Notes under the pieces: generated by a model
The model's input: only the letters and a program-made list of their open reading frames with translations
The model's database searches: none
What the model was told of the DNA's origin: nothing
NCBI RefSeq assembly: GCF_036013645.1
Contig: NZ_CP107869.1
Location: forward strand, 1,364,001-1,428,000
Reading direction: 5' to 3'
DNA: 64,000 nt
Source: Streptomyces sp. NBC_00490
GTDB taxonomy: Bacteria > Actinomycetota > Actinomycetes > Streptomycetales > Streptomycetaceae
Position numbers and translations under genes: made by a program
Part shown: positions 47,239 to 56,436 of the stretch, one piece after another
Numbering within the stretch: the stretch's first letter is position 1
How the letters are laid out: each line of letters begins with the position of its first letter

Positions 47239-47691
47239 ATGACCAAAGCGACGAAACTGCTGACCGCCCTGCCTCCGCCCCAGCGGGCCCGTCTGACGGC
47301 CCTGGCCCGGGAGGTCTCCTTCCCCGAGGACGCCCGGATCTTCGAGCCAGGGGGTACGGCCGACCGCTTCTGGGTCATCCGCTCGGGCGCGGTCTCCCTC
47401 GACCAGCAGGTGACGTCCCTGCAACGGGTGACCGTGGCCAGCCTCGGCTCGGGGGACCTGCTCGGCTGGTCGTGGCTCTTCCCGCCGCACCAGTGGGACT
47501 TCGGCGCGGTGGCCTTCAGCCCCGTGCGGGCCTATGAGTTCGACGCGGCGGCGGTGCTCGCCCTGTGCGAGGAGGACCCCCAGCTCGGCCTGACCCTGGT
47601 GCGCAGCGTCGCCGAGATCCTGGCGTACCGGCTGGAGACGACCCGGGGCAAGCTCCTGGAGCAGTACTCGATCTCCCGGCGCGCCCGCTGA
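47239..47691 (+). CDS. Stand-alone cyclic nucleotide-binding domain protein
   Basis: A 150-residue single cNMP-binding beta-barrel of Crp/Fnr type (FPEDARIFEPGGTADRFWVI, SLGSGDLLGWSWLF) with its C-terminal helix, but no DNA-binding winged helix. The Arg/Glu pair that binds cAMP phosphate is not clear, so the ligand may differ. ATG 47239 has GAGGAG nine bases upstream. The truncated gene at 2-193 is a close relative. It converges on the MFS gene with a 4 bp gap. Confidence 0.85.
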   Translation: MTKATKLLTALPPPQRARLTALAREVSFPEDARIFEPGGTADRFWVIRSGAVSLDQQVTSLQRVTVASLGSGDLLGWSWLFPPHQWDFGAVAFSPVRAYEFDAAAVLALCEEDPQLGLTLVRSVAEILAYRLETTRGKLLEQYSISRRAR

Positions 47692-47695
47692 CGGC

Positions 47696-48991
47696 TCAGA
47701 TCCGGTAGCGGCGCAGCGCCGGTACGGCGGCGGCCAGGCCCAGCATCACGGCCACGACGAGGAGGCCGCCGCCCGCGACGGCCGCGCGCGGTCCGAAGGC
47801 CGAGCCCGCGGTGCCGTGCAGGACGTCGGCCAGGCGCGGCCCGCCCGCGACGACTACGGTGAAGACGCCCTGCATACGGCCGCGCATCTCGTCGGTGGCG
47901 GCGGACAGCAGGATCGCCCCGCGGAAGACCATGGAGACCATGTCGGCCACCCCCGCCAGGGCGAGGAACGCGACCGCGAGCCAGAGGCTGTCGCTCAGCC
48001 CGAAGCCGGTGATGGCGGCGCCCCACGCGACGACGGCGCCGATGACCATCCAGCCGTGCCGGCGAGCCCGGGAGAAGGTGCCGGAGAACAGTCCGCCGAG
48101 AACGGCGCCGATGGGGATCGCCGCGAACAGCAGACCGAGGGCGAGACCTTCGCCGTAGGGCGCGTAGGTCTCCGAGGCCAGCTGCGGGAACAGGGCGCGC
48201 GGCATGCCGAGGACCATCGCGATGATGTCGGCCAGGAAGGACAGCAGCAGCACCTTGTGCAGGGAGATGTACCGGAACCCGGCCGCGATCTCACGCACTC
48301 CCGCGCGGCGCTTGGTCCCCGACGCCGGCGGCGGCAGCGCGGGCAGCTTGTAGACCGCCCACACCGTGACGCACAGCGCCAGGGCGTCGATGAGGTAGAG
48401 CTCCGGCAGGCCGATGACCGGGATCAGGGCGCCCGCCAGGAGCGGACCGACCACCTGCCCCGTCTGCATGACGGTCGAGCCGAGGGCGTTGGCGGCGGTC
48501 AGCTCGTGCGCGGGTACGAGCCGGGCGATGGAGGCGTTGCGGGCCGGTGCGTTCAGGCCCCAGAAGGCCTGCTGCGTCGCGAGCAGGACCATCAGCACGG
48601 CCACGGACTCCTGGCCGGTGACGGCCTGTGTCCAGAAGAGCAGCGAGGTGACGGCGATGCCGGTGTTGGTGACCAGGAGCAGCTTGCGGCGGTCCACGCT
48701 GTCGGCGATCGCACCGCCCCACAGCGCGAACACCATCAGCGGCAGCAGCCCGGCGAGGCTGGCATAGCCGACCCACGCGGACGAGCCCGTGATGTCGTAG
48801 ATCTGCTTGGGCACCGCGACCGCGGTGAGCTGGCTGCCGACGGCCGTGACGATGGTCGACGTCCACAGCCGCCGGTAGGCCGGGCGGCGCAGCGGGCGGG
48901 TGTCCATCGCGAACCGGCGCCAGCCGCGCCGGGCGGGCTCCTGCGTGGGCGCCGTCGGCTGCTCTTCGGTGCTGCTCTCGCTCGTGTCCAC
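47696..48991 (-). CDS. MFS exporter, EntS-like
   Basis: A 431-residue major facilitator with about 11-12 transmembrane segments after a 30-residue polar start. The loop GGAIADSVDRRKLLL matches the MFS signature, and NAPARNASIARLVP with ANALGSTVMQTGQVVGPLLAG is typical of the EntS/MFS_3 group that exports siderophores or drugs. GTG 48991 has AGGAAG six bases upstream. No regulator is adjacent. Confidence 0.86.
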   Translation of the reverse strand: MDTSESSTEEQPTAPTQEPARRGWRRFAMDTRPLRRPAYRRLWTSTIVTAVGSQLTAVAVPKQIYDITGSSAWVGYASLAGLLPLMVFALWGGAIADSVDRRKLLLVTNTGIAVTSLLFWTQAVTGQESVAVLMVLLATQQAFWGLNAPARNASIARLVPAHELTAANALGSTVMQTGQVVGPLLAGALIPVIGLPELYLIDALALCVTVWAVYKLPALPPPASGTKRRAGVREIAAGFRYISLHKVLLLSFLADIIAMVLGMPRALFPQLASETYAPYGEGLALGLLFAAIPIGAVLGGLFSGTFSRARRHGWMVIGAVVAWGAAITGFGLSDSLWLAVAFLALAGVADMVSMVFRGAILLSAATDEMRGRMQGVFTVVVAGGPRLADVLHGTAGSAFGPRAAVAGGGLLVVAVMLGLAAAVPALRRYRI

Positions 48992-49095
48992 GGGCTTCCT
49001 GGTTGGTCGTTACATCTTTCGGAACCAGGGTTCACTATGGCAGTCGTGTCCGAGCCCGCGGGACCCGCGATCCCAGTCTGCGAACAGGGCGTCGC

Positions 49096-49713
49096 TCAGG
49101 CTCCGGCGATCAGCATCGCGCCCATGGTGATCATCGTCGCGGCGACCAGTCCGTCCAGGACGCGCCAGGCGGTGGGCCTGGCCAGGAAGCGACCCAGCAG
49201 CCGGGCGCCGAAGCCCAGTGCCGCGAACCAGCACAGGCTGGCGAGTACGGCGCCGAGTCCGAAGGTCCAGCGCAGCGCGCCGCGGTCGGCGGCGACGGAG
49301 CCGAGCAGGAACACGGTGTCCAGGTAGACGTGCGGGTTGAGCCAGGTCAGTGCCAGACAGGTCAGGACGGCCCGCTTGCGGGACCCGGCCGCCTCGCCTT
49401 CCGTGCGCAGGGCGCCGCCGGCCGGCCGGAACACCCGGCGGGCGGCGAGGGCGCCGTAGCAGAGCAGGAAGGCGCCGCCGATCCAGCCGACCAGGGTCAG
49501 CGCGTCCGGCCACGCCACCACCACCGCTCCCAGTCCGCCGACGCCCAGGGCGATCAGGGCCGCGTCCGAGAGGGCGCAGATACCGACGACGGCGAGGACG
49601 GAGTCGCGGCGGACGCCCTGGCGCAGGACGAAGGCGTTCTGGGCGCCGATGGCGACGATGAGCGAGAGGCCGGTGCCGAATCCGGCGGCAGCGGCGGCGA
49701 GCGAAGCGGTCAT
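49096..49713 (-). CDS. LysE/ArgO-family amino acid exporter
   Basis: A 205-residue membrane protein with about six transmembrane helices, exporting lysine/arginine-type amino acids. GAQNAFVLRQGVRR is the family signature (in E. coli ArgO: PIGPQNAFVMNQG), followed by ALTWLNPHVYLDT near 125. It is divergent from a LysR regulator of the ArgP/LysG type, the usual pair, with a good dyad between. Confidence 0.92.
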   Translation of the reverse strand: MTASLAAAAAGFGTGLSLIVAIGAQNAFVLRQGVRRDSVLAVVGICALSDAALIALGVGGLGAVVVAWPDALTLVGWIGGAFLLCYGALAARRVFRPAGGALRTEGEAAGSRKRAVLTCLALTWLNPHVYLDTVFLLGSVAADRGALRWTFGLGAVLASLCWFAALGFGARLLGRFLARPTAWRVLDGLVAATMITMGAMLIAGA

Positions 49714-49750
49714 GGCATCGACGCTAGGCGGACGGCGATCTGGAGTACAG

Positions 49751-49774
49751 CTAAAGATTCTTACGTATCATTAG
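49751..49774. promoter_or_regulatory. Candidate LysR (ArgP/LysG) operator
   Basis: This 24-base A+T-rich dyad starts CTAAAGATTC and ends with ATCATTAG; 18 of 24 positions are symmetric. It lies 9 bp upstream of the regulator start and 38 bp upstream of the exporter start, where LysR proteins bind to activate the divergent gene. Confidence 0.6.
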
Positions 49775-49782
49775 CGCTCGTG

Positions 49783-50679
49783 ATGACAGAGCTTCCCCTC
49801 GACCAGGTGCGGACCCTGCTGGCGGTGGTCGACGAGGGCACCTTCGACGCGGCCGCCGCGGCCATGCATCTGACGCCTTCGGCGGTGAGCCAGCGGGTCA
49901 AGGCCCTGGAGCAGCGCACCGGCCGGGTGCTGCTGGTGCGTACGAAGCCGGTGCGGCCCACCGAGTCGGGCGAGGTGGTCGTGCGGTTCGCGCGGCAGCT
50001 GGCGCGACTGGAGCGGGACGCGCGGACCGAGCTGGGCATGAGCGTGCCCGGGGAGTCGACGCGGGTGTCGATCGCGGTCAACGCCGACTCGCTGGCGACG
50101 TGGTTCCTCCCGGCGCTGAACCGCGTTCCGGACCGGTCCCGGCTCACCTTCGAGCTGCACCGCGAGGACGAGGAGCACACGGCGACGCTGCTGCGGGAGG
50201 GGCTGGTGATGGCGGCGGTGACCTCGTCACCGGACGCGGTGTCGGGTTGTTCCGTGCGCCCGCTGGGGCGGATGCGGTATTTCGCCGTGGCGAGCCCGGA
50301 GTTCGCCGACCGGTGGCTCGGCGGTCCGCTGCGGGACGCGCTCGCGCAGGCGCCCTCGGTGGCCTTCGACCGCCGCGACTCCTACCAGGACCGGTTCGTG
50401 CGCGGCCTGCGCCGCGGCGGGGGCGGCGCGAGTCCCGACCGCCACTACGTCCCCACCTCGGAGGGCTTCGTGGCGACCGTCGCGCTGGGCCTGGGCTGGG
50501 GCATGGTCCCCGACGTCCAGGCCGAGCCGCTGCTGGCCGCGGGGCGGCTGGTCCACCTCGCGCCCGACCGCCCGATGGACGCGCCCCTGTACTGGCAGCA
50601 GTGGAAGCTGGACTCGCCCGCTCTGGCGACCGTGGCCGAGGCGGTGGCCGCAGTGGCGGCCGAGGCGCTCACCTCCTAG
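49783..50679 (+). CDS. LysR-family regulator of the ArgP/LysG type
   Basis: A 298-residue LysR regulator. The N-terminal HTH (AAAAAMHLTPSAVSQRVKALEQRTG) and a substrate-binding domain with VNADSLATWFLPAL, typical of ArgP/IciA/LysG proteins, are seen. ATG 49783 is adjacent to an in-frame GTG 49780. It likely senses basic amino acids and activates the divergent lysE-like exporter. Confidence 0.92.
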   Translation: MTELPLDQVRTLLAVVDEGTFDAAAAAMHLTPSAVSQRVKALEQRTGRVLLVRTKPVRPTESGEVVVRFARQLARLERDARTELGMSVPGESTRVSIAVNADSLATWFLPALNRVPDRSRLTFELHREDEEHTATLLREGLVMAAVTSSPDAVSGCSVRPLGRMRYFAVASPEFADRWLGGPLRDALAQAPSVAFDRRDSYQDRFVRGLRRGGGGASPDRHYVPTSEGFVATVALGLGWGMVPDVQAEPLLAAGRLVHLAPDRPMDAPLYWQQWKLDSPALATVAEAVAAVAAEALTS

Positions 50680-50760
50680 ACGTCTACCTCGCGCCTCCGA
50701 GGTACCGGGGGGTCTGCATGTGGGAGGACGGCAACTACGAGGGCGGCAGGATGGAGAGCT

Positions 50761-51483
50761 TCAGCGCCCGCTCGTTCCGCTGAGCAGCGCGGCCAGTCGG
50801 GCCTCGGCGCTGTCCAGCAGCATCTCCAGCGCCGTCGGATAGGCGCTCTCCACCATGCGCCCCGCCAGCAGCGGCGCCGCCTCCGCGATCCGGGGGTGCG
50901 TGCTGCGGGGCAGACGGGCGTAGGTCGAGCTCCACATGTCCTCGTCGGCGTGGAGCGCGGCGCTGGGCAGGGCCAGGGAGGCGGCGTCCAGGGCGGCGAA
51001 GGCCAGGGTCTGGTCGATGAAGGCGTGGTAGATGCGCACCGTGTCCGCCAGCGGGAAGCCCGCGGTGCGCAGCACGTCGAGGACCGCCTCGTCGGCGGCG
51101 AGTTCGTTGGCCCGCCCGGTGACCCGGTTCGTGGTCAGCACGGCGGCCTGCGGATGGGCGAGGTAGGCGGCGTGGAGGCGCAGTCCGATCGCGCGCAGGT
51201 CCGCCCGCCACCGCCCCGTCGGCTCCCAGCCCCGCAGCGCCTGTCCGATCAGCGCGTCGCCGATCGCCAGGGTCAGGTCGTCCATGCCGCGGAAGTAGCG
51301 GTACAGGGTGCTGGGGTCGGCGTCCAGGGCCAGGCCCAGGCGGCGGGCGGTGAGCCCGGCGCTGCCGTGTTCGCGCAGCATCCGCAGCGCGGTCTCGACG
51401 ATCAGCTCCTCGGACAGCACGGTGCCGCTCTTGGTGGGGCGGCGCCGGCGCCGCTTCTCCTCGGGTACGACCGCTTTCGGCAT
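50761..51483 (-). CDS. TetR-family regulator
   Basis: A 240-residue TetR-type regulator. A basic N-terminus (EEKRRRRRPTKSG) precedes the HTH with TARRLGLALDADPSTLYRYF; the C-terminal domain resembles TetR_C (drug-binding type). ATG 51483 has AAGGAGGAG six bases upstream. It is divergent from the saccharopine-dehydrogenase-like gene, its likely target. Confidence 0.87.
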   Translation of the reverse strand: MPKAVVPEEKRRRRRPTKSGTVLSEELIVETALRMLREHGSAGLTARRLGLALDADPSTLYRYFRGMDDLTLAIGDALIGQALRGWEPTGRWRADLRAIGLRLHAAYLAHPQAAVLTTNRVTGRANELAADEAVLDVLRTAGFPLADTVRIYHAFIDQTLAFAALDAASLALPSAALHADEDMWSSTYARLPRSTHPRIAEAAPLLAGRMVESAYPTALEMLLDSAEARLAALLSGTSGR

Positions 51484-51592
51484 GCCGCTCCTCCTTATGC
51501 CAACGCCATTGACCTTATGTGAGCGTGCGGCGTTGTATCTCCGTCAGGGGCCCCACCGACGTCTTGGACCTTCGACCGACGGAGTGCTTGTC

Positions 51593-52813
51593 ATGCGTGT
51601 ACTGCTCGTGGGAGCCGGCGGAGTGGGCACCGCCATCACCCGGATCGCGGCCCGGCGGCCGTTCTTCGAGGCGATGGTGGTGGCGGACTACGACCTGGCC
51701 CGCGCCGAGGCCGCCGTCGCGGCGCTCGGCGCCGAGGGAGCCCGTTTCCGGGCCGAGCGCGTCGACGCGAGCGACGAGGCGGCCGTGGTGGCGCTGCTGG
51801 AGCGGCACGCGTGCGACGTCCTCCTCAACGCGACCGACCCGCGCTTCGTGATGCCGCTGTTCCGGGCGGCCCGCGCGGCCGAGGCGACGTATGTCGACAT
51901 GGCGATGTCGCTGTCGCGACCGCACCCCGAGCGCCCCTACGACGAGTGCGGGGTCAAGCTCGGCGACGCCCAGTTCGAGGAGGCGATCGGCTGGGAGAAG
52001 GCGGGTGCGCTGGCGCTCGTCGGCATGGGGGTGGAGCCCGGTCTGTCGGACGTCTTCGCCCGGTACGCGGCCGATGAACTCTTCGACGAGATCGAGGAGA
52101 TCGGCATCCGCGACGGTGCGAACCTCACCGTGGACGGCTACGACTTCGCGCCGTCCTTCAGCATCTGGACCACCATCGAGGAGTGCCTCAACCCGCCCGT
52201 GGTCTACGAGGAGGACCGCGGCTGGTTCACCACCGAACCGTTCAGCGAGCCCGAGGTGTTCGACTTCCCCGAGGGCATCGGCCCGGTGGAGTGCGTGAAC
52301 GTCGAGCACGAGGAGGTCCTGCTCGTTCCGCGCTGGGTCGACGCCAAGCGCGTCACCTTCAAGTACGGCCTGGGCGAGGAGTTCATCCAAACGCTGCGGA
52401 CGCTGCACCTGCTGGGTCTGGACCGCACCGAGCCGGTCACCGTGGCGAGCGCGAGCGGACCGGTCCGGGTCTCGCCCCGGGACGTGGTCGCCGCCTGTCT
52501 CCCCGACCCGGCGACGCTGGGCGAGCTCATGCACGGCAAGACCTGCGCGGGAACCTGGGTGAAGGGCGTCAAGGACGGGGCGCCGCGCGAGGTGTACCTG
52601 TACCACGTGGTCGACAACCAGTGGTCCATGGCGGAGTACGGCTGCCAGGCGGTGGTGTGGCAGACGGCGATCAACCCGGTCGTCGCCCTCGAACTCCTCG
52701 CCACGGGCGCCTGGTCGGGCTCGGGCGTCCTCGGCCCGGAGGCCTTCCCCGCCGGTCCCTTCCTGGATCTGCTGACCGCGTACGGCTCCCCGTGGGGGCT
52801 GCGCGAGCAGTGA
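51593..52813 (+). CDS. Saccharopine dehydrogenase-like protein
   Basis: A 406-residue NAD(P)-dependent enzyme of the saccharopine dehydrogenase/LYS9-like family. The Rossmann motif VGAGGVGTAITRIAA starts at about 6, NATDPRFVMPLFRAA near 83 and GVEPGLSDVFARYA near 144 are family segments, and the C-terminal region forms the substrate domain. Some relatives act in carboxyspermidine or lysine metabolism. ATG 51593 has GGAG eight bases upstream. Divergent from a TetR regulator. Substrate unassigned. Confidence 0.86.
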   Translation: MRVLLVGAGGVGTAITRIAARRPFFEAMVVADYDLARAEAAVAALGAEGARFRAERVDASDEAAVVALLERHACDVLLNATDPRFVMPLFRAARAAEATYVDMAMSLSRPHPERPYDECGVKLGDAQFEEAIGWEKAGALALVGMGVEPGLSDVFARYAADELFDEIEEIGIRDGANLTVDGYDFAPSFSIWTTIEECLNPPVVYEEDRGWFTTEPFSEPEVFDFPEGIGPVECVNVEHEEVLLVPRWVDAKRVTFKYGLGEEFIQTLRTLHLLGLDRTEPVTVASASGPVRVSPRDVVAACLPDPATLGELMHGKTCAGTWVKGVKDGAPREVYLYHVVDNQWSMAEYGCQAVVWQTAINPVVALELLATGAWSGSGVLGPEAFPAGPFLDLLTAYGSPWGLREQ

Positions 52814-52921
52814 ATCCGAATTTCCCACCACTCCGTTGTTTCACTCATGCATCGACAGGTGACCCGAAAGCGAGTAAGCCATCCGCGAGGGCACGGACGA
52901 CTTCGAACGCAGGTGACATCG

Positions 52922-53176
52922 ATGGAGAACTGGCGAGACCATGCCATATGCCGCGAGGAGGACCCCGACCTCTTCTTCCCGATCGGGAACACCGGCCCGG
53001 CACTGGTGCAGACGGAGCAGGCGAAGGCGGTCTGCCACCGCTGCCCCGTGGAGACACGGTGCCTTGAGTGGGCCATGGACACCGGGCAGGCGATCGGTGT
53101 CTGGGGCGGTACGAGCGAGGCCGAACGACGTTCACTGCAACGGCGCCGGGCCAGGGCCGGGCGCGCCTCCGGCTAG
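52922..53176 (+). CDS. WhiB-family [4Fe-4S] protein, WblE/WhiB1-like
   Basis: An 84-residue Wbl protein. Cluster ligands Cys10, Cys38, Cys41 and Cys47 (CREED; CHRCPVETRC) and the GVWGG turn are intact, followed by a basic RRSLQRRRARAGRA tail. The start ENWRDHAICREEDPDLFFPIG is close to WhiB1/WblE, the NO-sensing type. It usually works with the principal sigma factor. ATG 52922 follows AGGTGACATCG. Its 3' end overlaps the convergent histidine kinase gene by 45 bp. Confidence 0.94.
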   Translation: MENWRDHAICREEDPDLFFPIGNTGPALVQTEQAKAVCHRCPVETRCLEWAMDTGQAIGVWGGTSEAERRSLQRRRARAGRASG

Positions 53177-54964
53177 GGCCGGCACCCGGAGGGTGAAGAC
53201 ACTGCCCTCACCGGGTTCGCTCGTCGCCTGGGCCGTGCCGCCGTGCGCGGCGACCAGGTGACGGACGATCGGCAGGCCGAGCCCGCTGCCGCCGGTGCGG
53301 CGGCTGCGGGACTTCTCGGCCCGCCAGAACCTGTCGAAGACATGCGGTAGCTCCTCGGCCGTGATCCCACTGCCGGTATCGGCGACTTCGAGGACGATGT
53401 CGTCACCCTCGCACCGTGCCGCGAGGGTGACGGTCCCGCCCCCGGGCGTGTGCCGAAGAGCGTTGGAGACGAGGTTGCCGAGTGCCTGCCGCATCCGCAC
53501 CGGGTCGGCGTCCAGCCACGGTGTGCCGTCCGTCTCGGTGCGCAGGGCGACGCCCGCCGTGCCCGCGGCCACCCGGTACGCCGCGGCGACCTGACCGATC
53601 AGCTCGTCGGCATGGACGGGCTCCCGGTGCAGCCGCAGCGTGTCCGCGTCGGCGGCGGCGAGGTCCTGGAGGTCGTCGATGACCCGCTGGAGGACCAGAG
53701 CCTCCTCGTGCAGGGAGGCGAGCAGTTCCGGGTCCGGCGCCACGACCCCGTCCTTGGTGACCTCCAGCCAGCCCCGGATATTGGTGAGCGGACTGCGCAG
53801 TTCATGGGCGATGTCGCTGACCATGGCCTTGCGCTGCGCCTCCAGCCGTTCCCGGCGTTCGGCGAGGTCGTTGAAGGCCGCGGCAAGGATGCCGGTCTCG
53901 TCCCGCGTGGTCACGGGCACCCGCACATGCAGCTCCGGCGGCTGCTGGGCCGCCGCGGTGAGCGCGCGCAGCGGCCGGACCAGCCGCGTGGCGACGAGGG
54001 CGGTCACGGCGACGGTGACGGCGAGCACGAGTCCGGCGACACCGACGACCTTGGCCTTGTTGGCCGGTGACATGTCGAACCGCACCGCGGTCCGGTCCCC
54101 GCCGCCCAGGAACAGCTCGGCGGCCGGCGCGACATAGGGGTCGAGCTGGGCGCGGCGCGCGCTGTCCACGCAGTTCTGCGCGGTGCGGGCCGCCGCCGAC
54201 CCGGGCTCCACGTCGGTCTTTCCCACCTGATAGCGACCGCCCACGCTCCGGTCGGTGCCGTCGGGAGCGAGGAACAGCGGCGCGACGGCCTTCAGATCCT
54301 GCCCGCCCAGACAGCCGCGGGCACGTTCCATCAGGTCCGCGAGGGCCTTCTCCTCCCCGGCCGTCGGGGTGTTGAGCTTCCCGTCGGCGCACTCGAGGGG
54401 CGTCTCGACCTCTTCGCTCAGGAACGGGCGGCCGCTCGGCATCCTGGCGATGGTGGTCTCGATACCGTTGCGGGCGAAGCACTGCTGCCGCACCACGGCC
54501 AACTTCCCCAGCCTGACCCGCTCCTGGGCCGTCAGCCGGTACGGCCCCACCACCCGGGGATCGAGGCCGCTGCGCTGGGCACCGCGCTCGGTGTAGGTGT
54601 CGGTGCGCAGGGGGTCCACGGTGGCCGCGGCACGCGGCGGCAGCGAGGTGCCGGGCGGCGCCGAGTCGACGAGGGTCCGGCGGTCGGTGGTGGTCAGGGC
54701 GATCCGCCGGCCCGTCCTCTCGGACAGCGTGCGGACGAGCGGCCCGACTCCCCGCCACTGCGGGTGAGTTGCCGCGTACCCGCTCAGCCGGGCCAGGACG
54801 TCCATGTCCTCGGCGAGGACCTGCCCCTGCTCCTCCCGCAGCGCACGGGTGGTGGTCTCCACCGCCAGCCAGGCGGTCGCGGCCACCGAGCACACGGCGA
54901 TGAGCACGGAGGTGATCAGCAGCCGGACCGAGAGGCGCTTGCGCAGGGGTATGCGGCGACTCAT
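53132..54964 (-). CDS. Sensor histidine kinase with large extracytoplasmic domain
   Basis: A 610-residue HK. Transmembrane helix 1 (about 14-34), an extracytoplasmic sensor (about 35-290) with four Cys (in QQCFARN, LECADG, RGCLGG, QNCVDS), transmembrane helix 2 (about 295-315), HAMP, then kinase: H-box DIAHELRSPLTNIRG, N-box LGNLVSNALRHTPGG, G1 DTGSGI, F-box and G2 GGSGLGL. The Cys could form disulfides and sense redox. ATG 54964 overlaps the response regulator stop (ATGA), so they form an operon. Confidence 0.92.
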   Translation of the reverse strand: MSRRIPLRKRLSVRLLITSVLIAVCSVAATAWLAVETTTRALREEQGQVLAEDMDVLARLSGYAATHPQWRGVGPLVRTLSERTGRRIALTTTDRRTLVDSAPPGTSLPPRAAATVDPLRTDTYTERGAQRSGLDPRVVGPYRLTAQERVRLGKLAVVRQQCFARNGIETTIARMPSGRPFLSEEVETPLECADGKLNTPTAGEEKALADLMERARGCLGGQDLKAVAPLFLAPDGTDRSVGGRYQVGKTDVEPGSAAARTAQNCVDSARRAQLDPYVAPAAELFLGGGDRTAVRFDMSPANKAKVVGVAGLVLAVTVAVTALVATRLVRPLRALTAAAQQPPELHVRVPVTTRDETGILAAAFNDLAERRERLEAQRKAMVSDIAHELRSPLTNIRGWLEVTKDGVVAPDPELLASLHEEALVLQRVIDDLQDLAAADADTLRLHREPVHADELIGQVAAAYRVAAGTAGVALRTETDGTPWLDADPVRMRQALGNLVSNALRHTPGGGTVTLAARCEGDDIVLEVADTGSGITAEELPHVFDRFWRAEKSRSRRTGGSGLGLPIVRHLVAAHGGTAQATSEPGEGSVFTLRVPALAGGAPGPGPAPLQ

Positions 54965-55641
54965 CCGCGGCCGCCGCTGAGCTTGTAGCCGACACCGAAC
55001 ACGGTCAGCAGCCGGACCGGCCTGCGCGGATCCGTTTCGACCTTCCGCCGCAGGTTCATGATGTGGACGTCCACGGCCCGCTCGGTGGACGACCGGTCGA
55101 TGCCACGGGTGCACTCCAGCAACTGCCGCCGGGAGAACACCCGCTCGGGTTCGGCGGCCATGGCGAGCAGGATCGCGAACTCGGCGGGCGTGCACTCCAC
55201 TTCCTCGCCCTCGCACCGCACCTCGTGCCGTACGGGATCGACCTGCAGCCCCGCGGCGCGTACGACGCCCGCGGTGTGCCCGCTGCGCCGCAGGACCGTG
55301 CGGATCCGGGCCATCAGCTCACGCGGGCTGTAGGGCTTGGTCATGTAGTCGTCGGCGCCCACGTCCAGGCCGAGCAGCACGTCGTCCTCGGCGGAGCGGG
55401 CGGTGAGCATGAGCACCGGGATGTCGTCGGACCGCCGCAGCGCCCGGCACACGCCGAGGCCGTCGATCACGGGCAGCATCAGGTCCAGCACGACCAGGTC
55501 GGGTCTCAGCCGTCGCACCGCGTCGAGAGCGGCTCCGCCGTCGTGGACCACGGTGGCGGTGTGGCCCTCCGCCAGCAGGGAGCGGCGTATGAGTTCGGCC
55601 TGCATCTCGTCGTCCTCGGCGACCAGCACATGTGCGCACAT
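54961..55641 (-). CDS. OmpR-family response regulator
   Basis: A 226-residue response regulator with intact receiver (EDDE, Asp in VVLDLMLPV, Thr in LTARSAED, Lys in YMTKPYS) and winged helix (RRQLLECTRGIDRSSTERAV, HIMNLRRKVE). It pairs with the histidine kinase downstream (4 bp overlap) and follows the L,D-transpeptidase gene by 19 bp, so one operon runs from transpeptidase to kinase. Confidence 0.93.
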   Translation of the reverse strand: MCAHVLVAEDDEMQAELIRRSLLAEGHTATVVHDGGAALDAVRRLRPDLVVLDLMLPVIDGLGVCRALRRSDDIPVLMLTARSAEDDVLLGLDVGADDYMTKPYSPRELMARIRTVLRRSGHTAGVVRAAGLQVDPVRHEVRCEGEEVECTPAEFAILLAMAAEPERVFSRRQLLECTRGIDRSSTERAVDVHIMNLRRKVETDPRRPVRLLTVFGVGYKLSGGRG

Positions 55642-55660
55642 TCGGCGGATCCTAAGCCGC

Positions 55661-56395
55661 TCAGCGGGCCAGGGAGTCGGCGTCGCCCATGACGACGACC
55701 GGACGGCGGGCCGGGTCCAGCGCCAGGAGGAGCTCCTTCATGTGCTCCTCGGCGAGGCTGACACAGCCCTGCGTGGGCCCGTCGTGGTCGACGTGCAGCC
55801 ATATCCCGCCGCCGCGGCCCGCGCCGAGCGGGCGGGTCCAGTCGAGGGGTGAAGTGCCGGGCTCGCGGTTGTAGTTGATGGCGATCACATAGTCGAAGGA
55901 GCCCGCCAGGGGTTCGCCCTCGAAGCCGGTGCCGGTCGCGGTGAAGCCGGTGCCGTGGTCGTACGGCAGCCGGGTGCCGGGGTCGCGGAGGCGTCCGCCG
56001 GCGTCGGTGAGGCCGAAGACACCGATGGGTGAGCGCAGGTCGCCGGCGCGGTGGTGGTCGCTCCAGCCGCGCAGCGCGTTGTGCGCGGGCCAGGTCTCCC
56101 CGGCCCGCCATCCCGCGTCGGTGCGCTCGTACAGGACGACGGTGGACCGCGAGGAGTTCTTGCCGCGTCCGGTGACGACGACGGCCTGGCGGGCGTCGTC
56201 CGGCACCTTCGCCCACGTGTTCGGTCCCAGACCGGGCAGTTGCCGCGGGGCGACGTCCAGGGAGACCGGCGGCGCGGGCCGGATCGACGTGGTGGCCGGC
56301 GGCCGCCGCTCGGGGGTCGCCACCGCCCCTCCCCCGCACCCGGTGAGCACGAGGGAGGCGGCCAGCAGCGCGACCTGCGGTCTGCGTGTGATCAT
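55661..56395 (-). CDS. L,D-transpeptidase-like lipoprotein
   Basis: A 244-residue lipoprotein with lipobox LTGC (Cys20). The YkuD-type catalytic part has HVDHDGPTQGCVSL near 200, the H..(S/T)xGC signature with the nucleophile Cys, and YNREPGTSPLDW upstream. It may crosslink peptidoglycan (3-3 links) or anchor proteins. ATG 56395 is a typical lipoprotein start. First gene of the operon with the two-component system, which suggests cell-envelope stress sensing. Confidence 0.86.
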   Translation of the reverse strand: MITRRPQVALLAASLVLTGCGGGAVATPERRPPATTSIRPAPPVSLDVAPRQLPGLGPNTWAKVPDDARQAVVVTGRGKNSSRSTVVLYERTDAGWRAGETWPAHNALRGWSDHHRAGDLRSPIGVFGLTDAGGRLRDPGTRLPYDHGTGFTATGTGFEGEPLAGSFDYVIAINYNREPGTSPLDWTRPLGAGRGGGIWLHVDHDGPTQGCVSLAEEHMKELLLALDPARRPVVVMGDADSLAR

Positions 56396-56436
56396 GCGTC
56401 GACCCTCGCCGACACTTGTGTGGAACTCGTCAGGTT

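Noticed and set aside
50717..50783. Short 21-codon frame between the LysR and TetR genes
   Set aside because: No ribosome site, and it overlaps the end of the convergent TetR gene.
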